39,063 nucleotides of DNA, from positions 40,885-79,947 of the forward strand of contig PAXL01000034.1 of assembly GCA_002714465.1 (NCBI GenBank). Reading direction: 5' to 3'. The position numbers and the translations under genes were made by a program. How positions within the stretch are numbered: the first letter of the stretch is position 1; every line of letters starts with the position of its first letter. Below are positions 14,652 through 23,808 of this stretch, one piece after another. Below the pieces are notes generated by a model. The model searched no databases and was not told the DNA's origin. It saw nothing but the letters and a program-made list of their open reading frames with translations. This DNA is from Gemmatimonadota bacterium. Its GTDB lineage: Bacteria > Latescibacterota > UBA2968.

Positions 14652-17474
14652 CTACTTCTCCAGCTCCTTTCGCAGGTCCCGGATCGCCCGTTCCAACGAT
14701 TGCATCTCACGGCCTGCCTGCGACCAGTTCCAAGACTGCAGAGCTTTTCGAACGTTTTCATAGTGCTTCTCGGCATCGACCGCAATCGATGCTGCAGACC
14801 TAGTTTCGCTAGGATCTGACACCGCCGCCACATCAGCATCTCCAGCCAGAGAACGGTCCCCCGATCCGAACAGCTCGACCAGAGCCTCTTCGAACGTATC
14901 CCGCATAATAACCTGACCACCAAAGGCAACGATCACCTGTTTCAACTCTGGAATCGACGTGTTCCCTGAAGAAGGCCCCGGAGGACGTTGCTGTTGCTGA
15001 CGTCGCTGGGTTGGCTCCTCTTCTTCCTCAGGACCACCGAACTGCTGCGGCTGCTCGACCTCCTGAGTCGCCTGGAGGTAGATCGGCTCGACATACAGGA
15101 ACGAGCTCTCGATCGGGATCGCAAGCAGGTTCCCTCGAATCACTTCCGATCCACCTTGTCCCCACAGCGTCAACTGAGCTGAAATCTCTGGCTGCTGATC
15201 GATCCGAGCCTCCAACTGCATAGGGCCGAACACGAGCTTGTCTTTCGGCAGACTGTAAACGACAAGGTCTCCATATCCAGCTCCATCACAACGCGCCGCA
15301 AGCCAACCGATCATGTTATCCTTGTTCGCCGGTGTATACGGCACCATAAGCAGGAACTCTTCGCGTGTCTCCTCCGGCAGCTTCGTGATGATGTAATACG
15401 GCTCCATCCTCTGCGGCCGATCGCTATAGATCTCGTTCGGAATCTCCCAGAGATCCTCTTGATTGTAGAAGACATTCACGTCCTGCATGTGGTAGGTGCG
15501 ATACATAAAGGCTTGAACACGGAACAGATCGATGGGATACCGAACGTGAGATCGAAGACCCTCTGGCATCTCTGATATATCTGCAAGAAGACCGGGAAAG
15601 ATATCGCCATACGCATTGATTAAAGGATCTTCTGCATCCGCCTGGTAAAACGTCACGTCACCGTGATACGCGTCGACAACGACTTTCACCGAGTTGCGGA
15701 TATAGTTAATCGCGCTTCGCCCGCCCGTTCGTGCCGAATACGGATACATATCCGTCGTTGTGTAAGCATCGATGATCCAGAAGAGACGCCCCTCATGGAT
15801 CACCATATACGGATCGTTGTCGAAGTGGAGGAACGGCGCGATCTTCCGCGCACGGTCGACAATCTGCCGATGATACATCAGACGCGTTTCGCGCATGATG
15901 TAGTTACTCAGTAAGAGGTTTATATCCAGAAACTTTATCGTGAACGCGATCCTGTTGAAAAGACTTCCGATTTCGACACCTCCATCACCTGCGTATGTCA
16001 CCTGCTTGTTCGTATTCCCGCTTGGGTAGTCGAACTCCTCTGTTCCCGTCTTCACGGCCACCATCCCGTACGTCATCTCACCGTAGTAGAGTTCGGGCCG
16101 ATCGATTTCGAGATCTTTTTTGCCCTCTGGCGGAATGTCGCGGATGAAGAACTCGGGAAGGCCTTCGGGTGACACACGATTCACCGGACTCACCGCGACA
16201 CCGTATCCGTGGGTATAATGCAGCTGCTCGTTCACCCAGGTTTTTGCCTGCTGTGGTAGACGTCGCGTATCCATTTCTCGTGCTGACAGCATCACTTGCC
16301 GGTAAACACCGTCGACGACGTAGCGATCCACATCCACATCGTTGAACACGTAGTATGGTCGGATCTCTTGGACCTGCTGATACGTTTGCGCCATCGGACG
16401 CTCGTCCCAGATGCGGACGTTCCGGATGGTCAACGCGTTCTCTTCGATATCACTTCGAGTCAGCATCTCCTCGGCGGGGAATGGACGCTCCTCGATCCGG
16501 TCCAGCCCATACGCCTGCCGCGTAGCCTGAATGTTGTGCTCGATATAAGGTGTCTCGCGCGACAACTCTGTCGGATCCACAATCAGCTTCTGAACGATCG
16601 TCCCCGGAATAGCACCGACCACGATTGCGCCACCGACTAGTATCCCCAGGCCAATCAGCGGATACCGAGCTTCACGCCTGTTGATGTTCAGGAAAAACAG
16701 AACCGATGCGGCGATGAACAGGATGACGAGGAACCAGTATGCCCAGATCTGCACGTTTACATCGACGAAGTTGGCGCCGGTGAAGATTCGACCACGCGAC
16801 GTGAGCAGTCCATAGACTTTCAGCCTATAGTTCCAAGCAACCAGCAGGAGGAATACGCCCCCGAGACCCGAGAAATGTGCCATCGGCCTCGGCATTAGCT
16901 GAATTCGTTCTTGGATCCGGATGCCGCCGCTCGCAAGGTATGTCAGCCCGCACACGATGGCCGAAACGACAAGACCCCCGATAAGGAAGTTCACGAGGAA
17001 CTGGTAGAACGGAAGCGAGAACACATAGAACCCGACATCGTTACCGAAGATCGGATCGACCGTCCCGAACGACTGGGCGTGAAGATATCGCCAGACAACC
17101 GGCCACTGGCTCGCCCCAATGCTGCCCATCACGAAGATCAGGGCAGCAGCGGCGAACACGTAACCCCTGCGTGATCGTAGCAATCCCGCACCAGGTATCT
17201 GCCCATCTTCGAACGGCGAACCATCGACTTCAAGTGCAAACCGCGTGAACTTGCCGGCAAAGTACAGGTTAATCCCCACGATGACCGCGGCCAGAAAACC
17301 AAAGAACACACCCGAGGAAAATCGAGCCTGGACAGACTTCCAAAACACGCTGTCATACGCAACAGCCGTGAACCAGAGCCAGTCTGTGTAATACGAAACC
17401 AGCCACCCGATCGCGACCACCGCCCCAAACAGCACCAGCAAGATCCAGAGTCGATTTGGCTGCTCTTCTTCCAT
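14652..17474 (-). CDS. UPF0182-family integral membrane protein
   Basis: 940 residues, the usual size for UPF0182 (COG1615), a conserved family of unknown function. Seven hydrophobic segments fill residues 8-310 (first: LWILLVLFGAVVAIGWLVSY). A large extracytoplasmic domain follows with family motifs such as 'YIEHNIQATRQAYGLD', 'LHYTHGYGVAVSPVN', 'PELYYGEMTYGMVAVKT', 'IDAYTTTDMYPYS' and 'VYSLPKDKLVFGPMQLEARI'. Near residue 810 is an acidic then Gln-rich linker (PEEEEEPTQRRQQQQRPPG), and the C-terminus ends in a charged helix (EMQSLERAIRDLRKELEK). AGGAGAG lies 5 nt before the ATG. It is monocistronic by context, with a strong terminator behind it. Confidence 0.93.
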   Translation of the reverse strand: MEEEQPNRLWILLVLFGAVVAIGWLVSYYTDWLWFTAVAYDSVFWKSVQARFSSGVFFGFLAAVIVGINLYFAGKFTRFALEVDGSPFEDGQIPGAGLLRSRRGYVFAAAALIFVMGSIGASQWPVVWRYLHAQSFGTVDPIFGNDVGFYVFSLPFYQFLVNFLIGGLVVSAIVCGLTYLASGGIRIQERIQLMPRPMAHFSGLGGVFLLLVAWNYRLKVYGLLTSRGRIFTGANFVDVNVQIWAYWFLVILFIAASVLFFLNINRREARYPLIGLGILVGGAIVVGAIPGTIVQKLIVDPTELSRETPYIEHNIQATRQAYGLDRIEERPFPAEEMLTRSDIEENALTIRNVRIWDERPMAQTYQQVQEIRPYYVFNDVDVDRYVVDGVYRQVMLSAREMDTRRLPQQAKTWVNEQLHYTHGYGVAVSPVNRVSPEGLPEFFIRDIPPEGKKDLEIDRPELYYGEMTYGMVAVKTGTEEFDYPSGNTNKQVTYAGDGGVEIGSLFNRIAFTIKFLDINLLLSNYIMRETRLMYHRQIVDRARKIAPFLHFDNDPYMVIHEGRLFWIIDAYTTTDMYPYSARTGGRSAINYIRNSVKVVVDAYHGDVTFYQADAEDPLINAYGDIFPGLLADISEMPEGLRSHVRYPIDLFRVQAFMYRTYHMQDVNVFYNQEDLWEIPNEIYSDRPQRMEPYYIITKLPEETREEFLLMVPYTPANKDNMIGWLAARCDGAGYGDLVVYSLPKDKLVFGPMQLEARIDQQPEISAQLTLWGQGGSEVIRGNLLAIPIESSFLYVEPIYLQATQEVEQPQQFGGPEEEEEPTQRRQQQQRPPGPSSGNTSIPELKQVIVAFGGQVIMRDTFEEALVELFGSGDRSLAGDADVAAVSDPSETRSAASIAVDAEKHYENVRKALQSWNWSQAGREMQSLERAIRDLRKELEK

Positions 17475-17780
17475 GATTCTCTCCTAAAAACCTAGAAGTT
17501 ATTGCTTTCAAATCACTTACGGCGAGCTTTCAAGTAAACACATTTCCCTACCCCTGTCACCGCAATTCGACCGAATTCGGCCCTCAATTGGCCAGCTTGT
17601 CACTCGAACCTAAATTCCTGTCAGGCATCACGGTCTTCTACGCGGATATATGGGTGTCCTGCACGAACAGCCACGACATTCGGCGACTCGACCTGTCTCA
17701 GAAGCAAGTCAGCACCGTACAACTCTCGTGACCACTCCGATTCCGTTTGTGATTTAGCACCCGCCGGCTGTCATTCCTGT
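17475..17780. other. Divergent intergenic region
   Basis: About 300 bp between the divergent UPF0182 and DUF2231 genes, so it should carry both promoters. I found no convincing -35/-10 pair. The only notable sequence is the 10-bp palindrome CCGAATTCGG at 17571-17580. No open frame or RNA gene was recognised. Confidence 0.4.
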
Positions 17781-18230
17781 ATGGACTTTCATCCGCTCTT
17801 CGTGCACTTTCCAGTAGTCTGTATCATCCTAGCCGCACTGTTCGACTGGCTGGCGCTGTCGGGTCGGTGCAGCGGCTTACAATCAACAGGACTCCTCCTG
17901 ATCGTCATCGGGGCCCTCACGGCGATTCCTGCCGCGTACACGGGCGAATCCGCGGCCGAGGCTGCACAGCTGATCCCCTCGATCAATGATGCACTCGAAC
18001 GTCACGAAAACCTTTCCACATTCACCCTATGGTCCGCCCTGATCTTGGCAATGGCACGGATCCATCTCACCGCTCGTGATCTCTACACAGGCTCCCGGCG
18101 AATGATCCACACAGTGTTGGTGACAGGATGCGCGATCCTTGTAACGTGGACAGCCTACACAGGCGGGATGCTCGTCTACGAGTATGGTGCCGGCACGAAG
18201 TCTGCCAAGCAGAGCGTAATGGAGCAGTAG
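17781..18230 (+). CDS. DUF2231-family membrane protein
   Basis: 149 residues with four hydrophobic segments (about 9-26, 36-53, 83-100 and 109-132). The start MDFHPLFVHFPVVCIILAAL is the DUF2231 signature (H-P...H-F-P), and the loop before TM3 has 'ERHENLSTFTLW', with the conserved His. Conserved His residues at the membrane surface suggest haem or metal binding, but the function is unknown. The stop is 2 nt from the ATG of the RNA methyltransferase, and its GGAGCAG end supplies that gene's ribosome site, so the two are translationally linked. No ribosome site is visible for this gene itself. Confidence 0.8.
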   Translation: MDFHPLFVHFPVVCIILAALFDWLALSGRCSGLQSTGLLLIVIGALTAIPAAYTGESAAEAAQLIPSINDALERHENLSTFTLWSALILAMARIHLTARDLYTGSRRMIHTVLVTGCAILVTWTAYTGGMLVYEYGAGTKSAKQSVMEQ

Positions 18231-18232
18231 AA

Positions 18233-18958
18233 ATGGCCTCTTCGCTTCGGTTGCGTAACCCTCACAGCGTGCTCGCCGTCATCGATCGGCGACCACAGGA
18301 CGTCTACGAGATCGTCGCTTCCGACCAGGACCTCTCGAACACCTGGAAGGACGTTCAAGTGAGAGCAGAGTCGATGGGGATCCCGGTCAGCGCTCAAGGA
18401 AAACCATCACCTAAGCCTGGTGGCAAACAGCGGCGACACGCCGGAGCCGAGGCGGTTGTCAGAGAGCGGGCTTCCGAGTCGCTAGACACACTTATATCGA
18501 CAGCGGGTGAGAAGAGTATCTGGGTGGGACTCGACACCGTCCAGGACCCGCACAACGTTGGCTCGATTTTCAGGTCCTCGGCCTTCTTCGGCGTCTCCGG
18601 GCTGATCACCACACAGGACCGAAATGCACCCATCTCTTACACCGTATACGATGTCGCATCCGGAGGTGTCGAATACGTTCCCTTCGTCGTCGAAACTAAC
18701 CTTTCTCGCTCCCTCGATCGCATCAAGGAAGCCGGTATCTGGGTGCTCGGCACGTCCGAGCATGCAGACAAACCGCTCTACGAGATCGAGCGCGACCGTC
18801 CATGGCTCGTCCTGTTCGGAAACGAGGAAAACGGACTACGTCGCCTGACCACCGAAAAATGCGACGAGCTCGTATTCATCCCCCGTGCCGGACAAGTCGG
18901 ATCCCTCAACGTCTCCGTCGCCGCCGGCATCACCCTCAGCCACCTCACCTCTCACTGA
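18233..18958 (+). CDS. TrmH/RlmB-type SPOUT RNA 2'-O-ribose methyltransferase
   Basis: 241 residues. An N-terminal substrate-binding part (about 1-90, with 'NPHSVLAVIDRRPQDVYEIV') precedes the SPOUT domain with its three motifs: 'LDTVQDPHNVGSIFRSSAFF' (motif 1, Asn and catalytic Arg), 'WLVLFGNEENGL' (motif 2) and 'IPRAGQVGSLNVSVAAGITL' (motif 3, the trefoil knot). This matches the SpoU/RlmB group, whose Escherichia coli member methylates G2251 of 23S rRNA; the exact target is inferred. I chose ATG 18233 because GGAG lies 8 nt upstream and upstream residues are not family-like. It is coupled to the preceding DUF2231 gene. Confidence 0.88.
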   Translation: MASSLRLRNPHSVLAVIDRRPQDVYEIVASDQDLSNTWKDVQVRAESMGIPVSAQGKPSPKPGGKQRRHAGAEAVVRERASESLDTLISTAGEKSIWVGLDTVQDPHNVGSIFRSSAFFGVSGLITTQDRNAPISYTVYDVASGGVEYVPFVVETNLSRSLDRIKEAGIWVLGTSEHADKPLYEIERDRPWLVLFGNEENGLRRLTTEKCDELVFIPRAGQVGSLNVSVAAGITLSHLTSH

Positions 18959-19158
18959 CCTCCGTTTGATTCCTCCCAACATTGGCGATATCTTGCATGT
19001 TCACACATACGTCACTGGTCCGGGTGTACGCCCACTGTGGGGTTTTAGAGTATCCATATCTGCTCCAAGTGTTGCGCATACTCCTAAATCTGGTGGCGTT
19101 CATCCCATCTGTGTCCACCCAGCGAAGCGGGGGGCGCCTCTGACTTTCAGGAAGAAAC

Positions 19159-19782
19159 TTGAACCCCGAAGACCGCGTAGACCGTCTCAAGCGGACCCAA
19201 CCTCGTCGTCAGCCTGATGAAGACCCCGAGGGCCGCATCCCACCTGGCCAATACCTGACGAAGAAGTTCCCGGTCCTTACAAAGGGCCCGACACCAACCG
19301 TCGATCTCGATCGCTGGCGACTCCGACTCTTCGGCAATGTCACAGAGGAAGTAGTGTTTTCATGGGAGGAGTTCTCGGAACTCCCTCGGGTGACAATCAC
19401 CACCGACTTCCACTGCGTAACTCGCTGGAGCCTACTCGACTGCACATGGGAGGGGGTCCACATCCGCGACGTGGTCGCCCGGGTTGAAGTCCTGTCATCC
19501 ACGAGATACGTAATGGTCCACGGTTACGGCCAGTACACAACAAACCTCCCTGTGGCAGACCTGATCGATGAGGATGTCCTCTTCGCGCACTCCTGGAACG
19601 GAGAACCCCTCTCGAAGAATCATGGAGGCCCTATTCGCCTCGTAGTCCCCAAGCTCTACGCATGGAAGAGCACGAAATGGGTTAACGGCCTTGAGTTCCT
19701 TACACACAATCAGCGCGGCTACTGGGAGCAAGCTGGCTACCACGATCGCGGCGACCCCTGGAAAGAAGAACGCTTCTCCTGA
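19159..19782 (+). CDS. Sulfite-oxidase-like molybdopterin-dependent oxidoreductase (YuiH type)
   Basis: 207 residues from a TTG start with AGGAAG about 5 nt upstream. It is the single oxidoreductase molybdopterin domain (COG2041) without a cytochrome b5 or dimerisation domain. The molybdenum-ligand cysteine is C86 in ITTDFHCVTRWS. Further family motifs are 'WEGVHIRDVVARV', 'VHGYGQYTTNLPVADL', 'NGEPLSKNHGGPIRLVVPKL' and 'KSTKWVNGLEFL'. No signal peptide or Tat motif is present, so it is likely cytoplasmic. The natural substrate of such short members is not established. There are no molybdenum-cofactor genes in the window. Confidence 0.9.
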   Translation: MNPEDRVDRLKRTQPRRQPDEDPEGRIPPGQYLTKKFPVLTKGPTPTVDLDRWRLRLFGNVTEEVVFSWEEFSELPRVTITTDFHCVTRWSLLDCTWEGVHIRDVVARVEVLSSTRYVMVHGYGQYTTNLPVADLIDEDVLFAHSWNGEPLSKNHGGPIRLVVPKLYAWKSTKWVNGLEFLTHNQRGYWEQAGYHDRGDPWKEERFS

Positions 19783-19881
19783 GACGAATATGACGTCACA
19801 TCCGTCCCATCTCAATCTCCTTGCGGTGCAAGGTTACCCTCTGATCCCTCCGTGTTCTTCTATGTTCATCTGTAACCGCAT

Positions 19882-21696
19882 GTGCCGTTCCGTGGAGGCC
19901 GATTGAGCGTCTTCATACGACTCCTTCAGTACGCCCTTCCATATCGCGCGCGGATCGCAGTCGGCATTCTCTGCACGGTAGCCACGATCGGTATCGAAGC
20001 CATCCAACCGCTAGTCATGCGCGAGATCATCGACGAGGTCTTGACCGAGTATGTGTCCGGTGGCAAATATATCGGTCACACATTCGCGCCCGAACGTGTC
20101 GACCAAGATATCCAGCTTCTCCTCACCTTCGCGCTCGCACTATTCGCTCTATATGTCCTTCGCGGACTGCTCAACGTTCTGAATCGCTTCCTCCTGCAAA
20201 AAACAGGACAGGACATCCTGCTGTCGCTGCGCACCGAGGTCTACAACCACCTGCAACATCTATCGCTTCGGTTCTTCAACAGCCGAAGTACAGGCGAGTT
20301 GATGTCACGTGTCACTGGAGACGTCGAATCACTTCAGAACACGATCACGGATACGGTCGAACGGATCATCGTCAACAGCCTCACAATCCTCATCTATGGG
20401 GTTGTTCTGTTCGCATTGAACTGGAAACTAGCTATCGTCACGCTGGCGCCATTACCGATCTATAGCCTCCTGATCGCGCTCTACAATCGGAAGATTCGTC
20501 CACTTTACACAGTCGCTCGTGAACGGATCGCTGAGATCAGCGCGACGCTTCAAGACAACCTCTCGGGGATCCGCGTCATTCAATGCTTTGCCCACGAGGA
20601 TCACGAACTGTCGCGATTCAGCGAGCGATGCCTCGAGTTCTGGAAGATCAGCCTACGGATCATCAAGATCCGGGCGTCTGTCTTTCCCTTTGCCAGACTC
20701 GTCATCACCATCGGCCCTTTGATGATCCTCCTCTTTGGCGGATACCAAATAATTCTCGGGATGCTCAGCATCGGAACCCTCTTCGCCTTTCAGAACTTCC
20801 TCTGGCGCTTCTACGGACCAGTTGAGAGCCTAACTCGAATCAACGACACCATCGTCAGAGCCTCAGCCTCCGCACAGCGCATCTTCGAGATACTCGACAC
20901 AAAAGCGGACATCTCCGACCTACCCAACGCGACTTCGATGGGACGCATCGAAGGCAGAATCGAGTTGAAGAACGTTCGATTCGCCTACGACGAGAACGTC
21001 GATGTATTGAGTGATGTCAACCTGACCGCTAAACCAGGACAGTTGATCGGACTGGTGGGCCCAAGCGGGGCGGGAAAGACCACCATCATCAACCTGATAT
21101 GCCGATTCTACGATCCTGATGCGGGAAGAGTTCAGGTCGACGGACACGATCTTCGCGACATCGAGCTGAGATCGCTCCGAAGCCAGATCGGTATGGTCTT
21201 ACAGGATCCTTTCCTGTTCAATGGCACCATCAGAGAAAACATCGCCTATGGAAAACTGGATGCCACGGAGGACGACATCATCTCAGCCGCCATTCAGGCA
21301 AACGCACACGACTTTGTATGCGGCTTCCCCGACGCCTACGACTCTCGCATCGGCGAAAGAGGCGTGCGCCTGTCGGGGGGAGAGAAACAGCGCATCGCGA
21401 TTGCCAGGGCCATCCTGGGCGATCCCAGAATCCTGATCCTGGACGAAGCCACCTCATCGGTCGACACAGAGACCGAAGTTCAGATCCAGAAAGCGCTTGA
21501 GACACTCGTTCAGGGCCGCACTACGGTCGCAATCGCACACCGACTGTCGACCGTCAGAAAGGCCGACTGTCTCTTCGTAATAGATGACGGCCACCTTATC
21601 GAATCGGGAACCCACTCAGAGCTCTTGGCGATGGGTGGACTCTACTCTCGGTTGTGTGACCTTCAGTTTGCGCTTCAGGATAGCGACCTTACATAG
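19882..21696 (+). CDS. ABC exporter, fused membrane and ATPase domains
   Basis: 604 residues of MsbA/LmrA type. Six TM helices lie in residues 1-320 (TM1 'IAVGILCTVATIGIEAI') with the coupling pattern 'FFNSRSTGELMSRVTGDVE'. The ATPase has Walker A GPSGAGKTT (about 393), Q-loop 'MVLQDPFLFNGTIRENI', signature LSGGEKQRIAIARA (about 498), Walker B ILILDEATSS (about 517) and the switch His in AIAHRLST. An alternative start is the TTG at 19903, which has GGAGG 4 nt upstream, whereas the ATG at 19882 has none. It is followed after 8 nt by a DUF1854 gene, the arrangement known from cyanophycin-associated DUF1854/ABC pairs. No cyanophycin enzyme is in this window, so the cargo is unknown. Confidence 0.93.
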   Translation: MPFRGGRLSVFIRLLQYALPYRARIAVGILCTVATIGIEAIQPLVMREIIDEVLTEYVSGGKYIGHTFAPERVDQDIQLLLTFALALFALYVLRGLLNVLNRFLLQKTGQDILLSLRTEVYNHLQHLSLRFFNSRSTGELMSRVTGDVESLQNTITDTVERIIVNSLTILIYGVVLFALNWKLAIVTLAPLPIYSLLIALYNRKIRPLYTVARERIAEISATLQDNLSGIRVIQCFAHEDHELSRFSERCLEFWKISLRIIKIRASVFPFARLVITIGPLMILLFGGYQIILGMLSIGTLFAFQNFLWRFYGPVESLTRINDTIVRASASAQRIFEILDTKADISDLPNATSMGRIEGRIELKNVRFAYDENVDVLSDVNLTAKPGQLIGLVGPSGAGKTTIINLICRFYDPDAGRVQVDGHDLRDIELRSLRSQIGMVLQDPFLFNGTIRENIAYGKLDATEDDIISAAIQANAHDFVCGFPDAYDSRIGERGVRLSGGEKQRIAIARAILGDPRILILDEATSSVDTETEVQIQKALETLVQGRTTVAIAHRLSTVRKADCLFVIDDGHLIESGTHSELLAMGGLYSRLCDLQFALQDSDLT

Positions 21697-21704
21697 GACA
21701 GACT

Positions 21705-22211
21705 ATGAACAAGACCGAAGCAAGAGGTCGAGTCGAGAGCCACGGAGAAGATCTTTGGTGGGTGACAGAGAGTTCGGAAAGGATCGGGAACATCGTCCGA
21801 TGCTTTCCGGAATCCGCGCCTGACACATGGGTCAGTATCAGGTCGGATCAGGATGTCGAGCTTGTATTGGTTAGGCGTATTGCGGATCTGGACGAAACCT
21901 CAAGGAAGACAGTCGAGCCAGTCTTACGCGAGAAGTATCTTATTCCTGTGATCACACAGATTCTGTCGATCGAAGGCTCCTCAGCAGGCAAGATGATTCG
22001 CGTCCAGACGACCGAAGTATCCGACACACTCGACGTAAACAGCGAAACTGACGTAGACTTCCGAGCCTATCCAAGAATCCTCTTCAACGACCGCACAAAG
22101 CGCCGCAAGTACGTGATCGAAGACGCGGATGCCCTTGGCAAAACCAGCCAAGATCTGATCCGCCGCCACCTCCGTCGATCGCGGGGCCGCCGCGGCAGAG
22201 GATTCCGGTAA
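21705..22211 (+). CDS. DUF1854-family protein, partner of the ABC exporter
   Basis: 168 residues. The order of motifs matches DUF1854: 'IVRCFPESAPDTWVSIRSDQ', 'LVRRIADLDETSRKTVEPVL', 'EKYLIPVITQILSIEG', 'MIRVQTTEVSDTLDV', 'YPRILFNDRTKRRKYVIEDA' and 'LGKTSQDLIRRHL', ending in an Arg-rich tail. There are no membrane segments or catalytic motifs. Family members are found beside ABC exporters, including in cyanophycin gene clusters, and probably act as an accessory to the transporter. The start is 8 nt after the exporter stop and the two are surely cotranscribed. It is convergent with the proteasome operon 60 bp away. Confidence 0.8.
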   Translation: MNKTEARGRVESHGEDLWWVTESSERIGNIVRCFPESAPDTWVSIRSDQDVELVLVRRIADLDETSRKTVEPVLREKYLIPVITQILSIEGSSAGKMIRVQTTEVSDTLDVNSETDVDFRAYPRILFNDRTKRRKYVIEDADALGKTSQDLIRRHLRRSRGRRGRGFR

Positions 22212-22271
22212 ACAAAAGAGCCCGCTCCCCAATGGAAGACGGCCCAATTCCAAATCTTCGATTCTCGGTTT

Positions 22272-23744
22272 CTATCGCAATGGTCTTCGCATCGTGCCCG
22301 GAGCCTGTGCCGACTCGGATGCGCCCTTGATCTCCTCGACAAACGTCTCAACATCATCGTCATACGTATCGAATGGGTCCCTGAAGCTCAGGTGATGCTC
22401 ATTCTCCAAGTAAACGGAATCCCAATCGACGATGTATCTCAGGCGCTTCTCGGCCAGCACTTTTACGAGCGCGGATCGTCCCTTCGCTCGTGTATCCTGT
22501 GGAGGCTCCAAGTTCGCGCGATCGACTTCGTCATCCTTGATCACGCGTTGAATCCCGCCTTTCCGGTCTAGATCGTGATACAACCCTCTTTCCGGATTGA
22601 TGTTATGATACTCCAAATCCAGACTCTGCAGCCAAGGATCTGACCAGTCCAATTTCTCTTCCTCGCGAAATATGTCTAGCAGCCACTTCTTCGTGACCCA
22701 GTCGATCCGGTCCACACACTTCATAGGATCACTCTCTAGGTCATCAAGTATTCGCTCCCACTCGGTCAGAACCCAATCCGATTCGTCGTCGAGATCGGTC
22801 AGGTGCTTCTTGGCCAACTCCAGATAAGACCTCTGAATATCGATCGCCGAGATTGTCCTCCCACCCTTCCGCTCAAGGATCCACCTGTGCGTCGGATCAC
22901 GTGAGACCTCCTTCAGTGCCCAAACGGGATCACCAAGACTAACGTCTTTCGGAAAAACCTTTCGCTCCAGCAGATTCAGAACCATCGCTGTTGTGCCGAC
23001 TTTCAGTGCGTTCGCATACTCAGACATGTTCGAGTCGCCCAAGAGCAAGTGAAGTCGTCTGAACTTGCTGTGATCGGCCAGAGGCTCGTCTCGCGTGTTG
23101 ATGATCGCGCGAGAGAACTGAATCCACTGATAGATCTCCGTCACAATATGGTCTGCGCGCTGTGAGATCTGGTATCCAACCGAATCCCCACGATGCGCGT
23201 CCTCCTGCTCGTCGCGCCCGTAGTAGTAGAAGCTGTCGTCGTAGCTTCCGACACGGCCAGCTCCGCTGAAGATCTGTCGTGTAACTAGGAACGGAAGTAG
23301 TGAAGGAATCACGACCGTAGAAAAAGGAACGTTCCTCCGAACGAGGTAGTTCTCGTGACATCCGAAGGTAGCACCCGTGAAGTGATCAACATTGTTCTTC
23401 AGGAACGCAGCTTCCTTCTCCAGACCGAGCGAATTCAGCGCCCGCTGCAGGATCCGTTCACCGGCACGGTCGTAAGCCACCACATCGAACAGCCCCATGC
23501 ATTCGGGAGTCGCGTATTCGATGTGTCCCATGTCTATGTAGACACGGCCTGAGTTGAACAGGAACCCTCCGTTACCGGGGGGTTCATCGCGACCTCGATA
23601 GTGGATATCGACGATCCCGATCCGTTCCGAGTGGAAAATGTGGTCTTTGACCTTGACCGATATGGCATCCGGGCTAACGAAGCCCTCACGTTCGGGAGCC
23701 ATACACCCGTATTCGGTCTCGAGGCCAAAAATGCGGCCAATCAC
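22272..23744 (-). CDS. pafA: Pup/UBact--protein ligase PafA
   Basis: About 490 residues of the carboxylate-amine ligase superfamily. It activates the C-terminal Glu of the modifier with ATP and joins it to substrate lysines. Motifs are 'RIFGLETEYG' (catalytic Glu region), 'VYIDMGHIEYATPEC' (catalytic Asp), 'KNNVDHFTGATFGCHENYLV', 'RQIFSGAGRVG', 'INTRDEPLADHSKFRRLHLL' and 'GDSNMSEYANALKVGTTAMV'. The C-terminus 'LSFRDPFDTYDDDVETFVEE' matches the PafA-specific ending and separates it from Dop. In mycobacterial PafA the fourth motif reads EPHAD; here it is EPLAD. The frame is open to a TTG at 23771. I chose the GTG at 23744 because family members begin two or three residues before RIFGLETE. It is the last gene of the proteasome operon. 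Confidence 0.9.
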   Translation of the reverse strand: MIGRIFGLETEYGCMAPEREGFVSPDAISVKVKDHIFHSERIGIVDIHYRGRDEPPGNGGFLFNSGRVYIDMGHIEYATPECMGLFDVVAYDRAGERILQRALNSLGLEKEAAFLKNNVDHFTGATFGCHENYLVRRNVPFSTVVIPSLLPFLVTRQIFSGAGRVGSYDDSFYYYGRDEQEDAHRGDSVGYQISQRADHIVTEIYQWIQFSRAIINTRDEPLADHSKFRRLHLLLGDSNMSEYANALKVGTTAMVLNLLERKVFPKDVSLGDPVWALKEVSRDPTHRWILERKGGRTISAIDIQRSYLELAKKHLTDLDDESDWVLTEWERILDDLESDPMKCVDRIDWVTKKWLLDIFREEEKLDWSDPWLQSLDLEYHNINPERGLYHDLDRKGGIQRVIKDDEVDRANLEPPQDTRAKGRSALVKVLAEKRLRYIVDWDSVYLENEHHLSFRDPFDTYDDDVETFVEEIKGASESAQAPGTMRRPLR

Positions 23745-23808
23745 ATTGAACACCAAAAATGCCAGACCCAACTGGGCCCGGCATAGAGAGCGATCTGAAG
23801 GGGAAACA

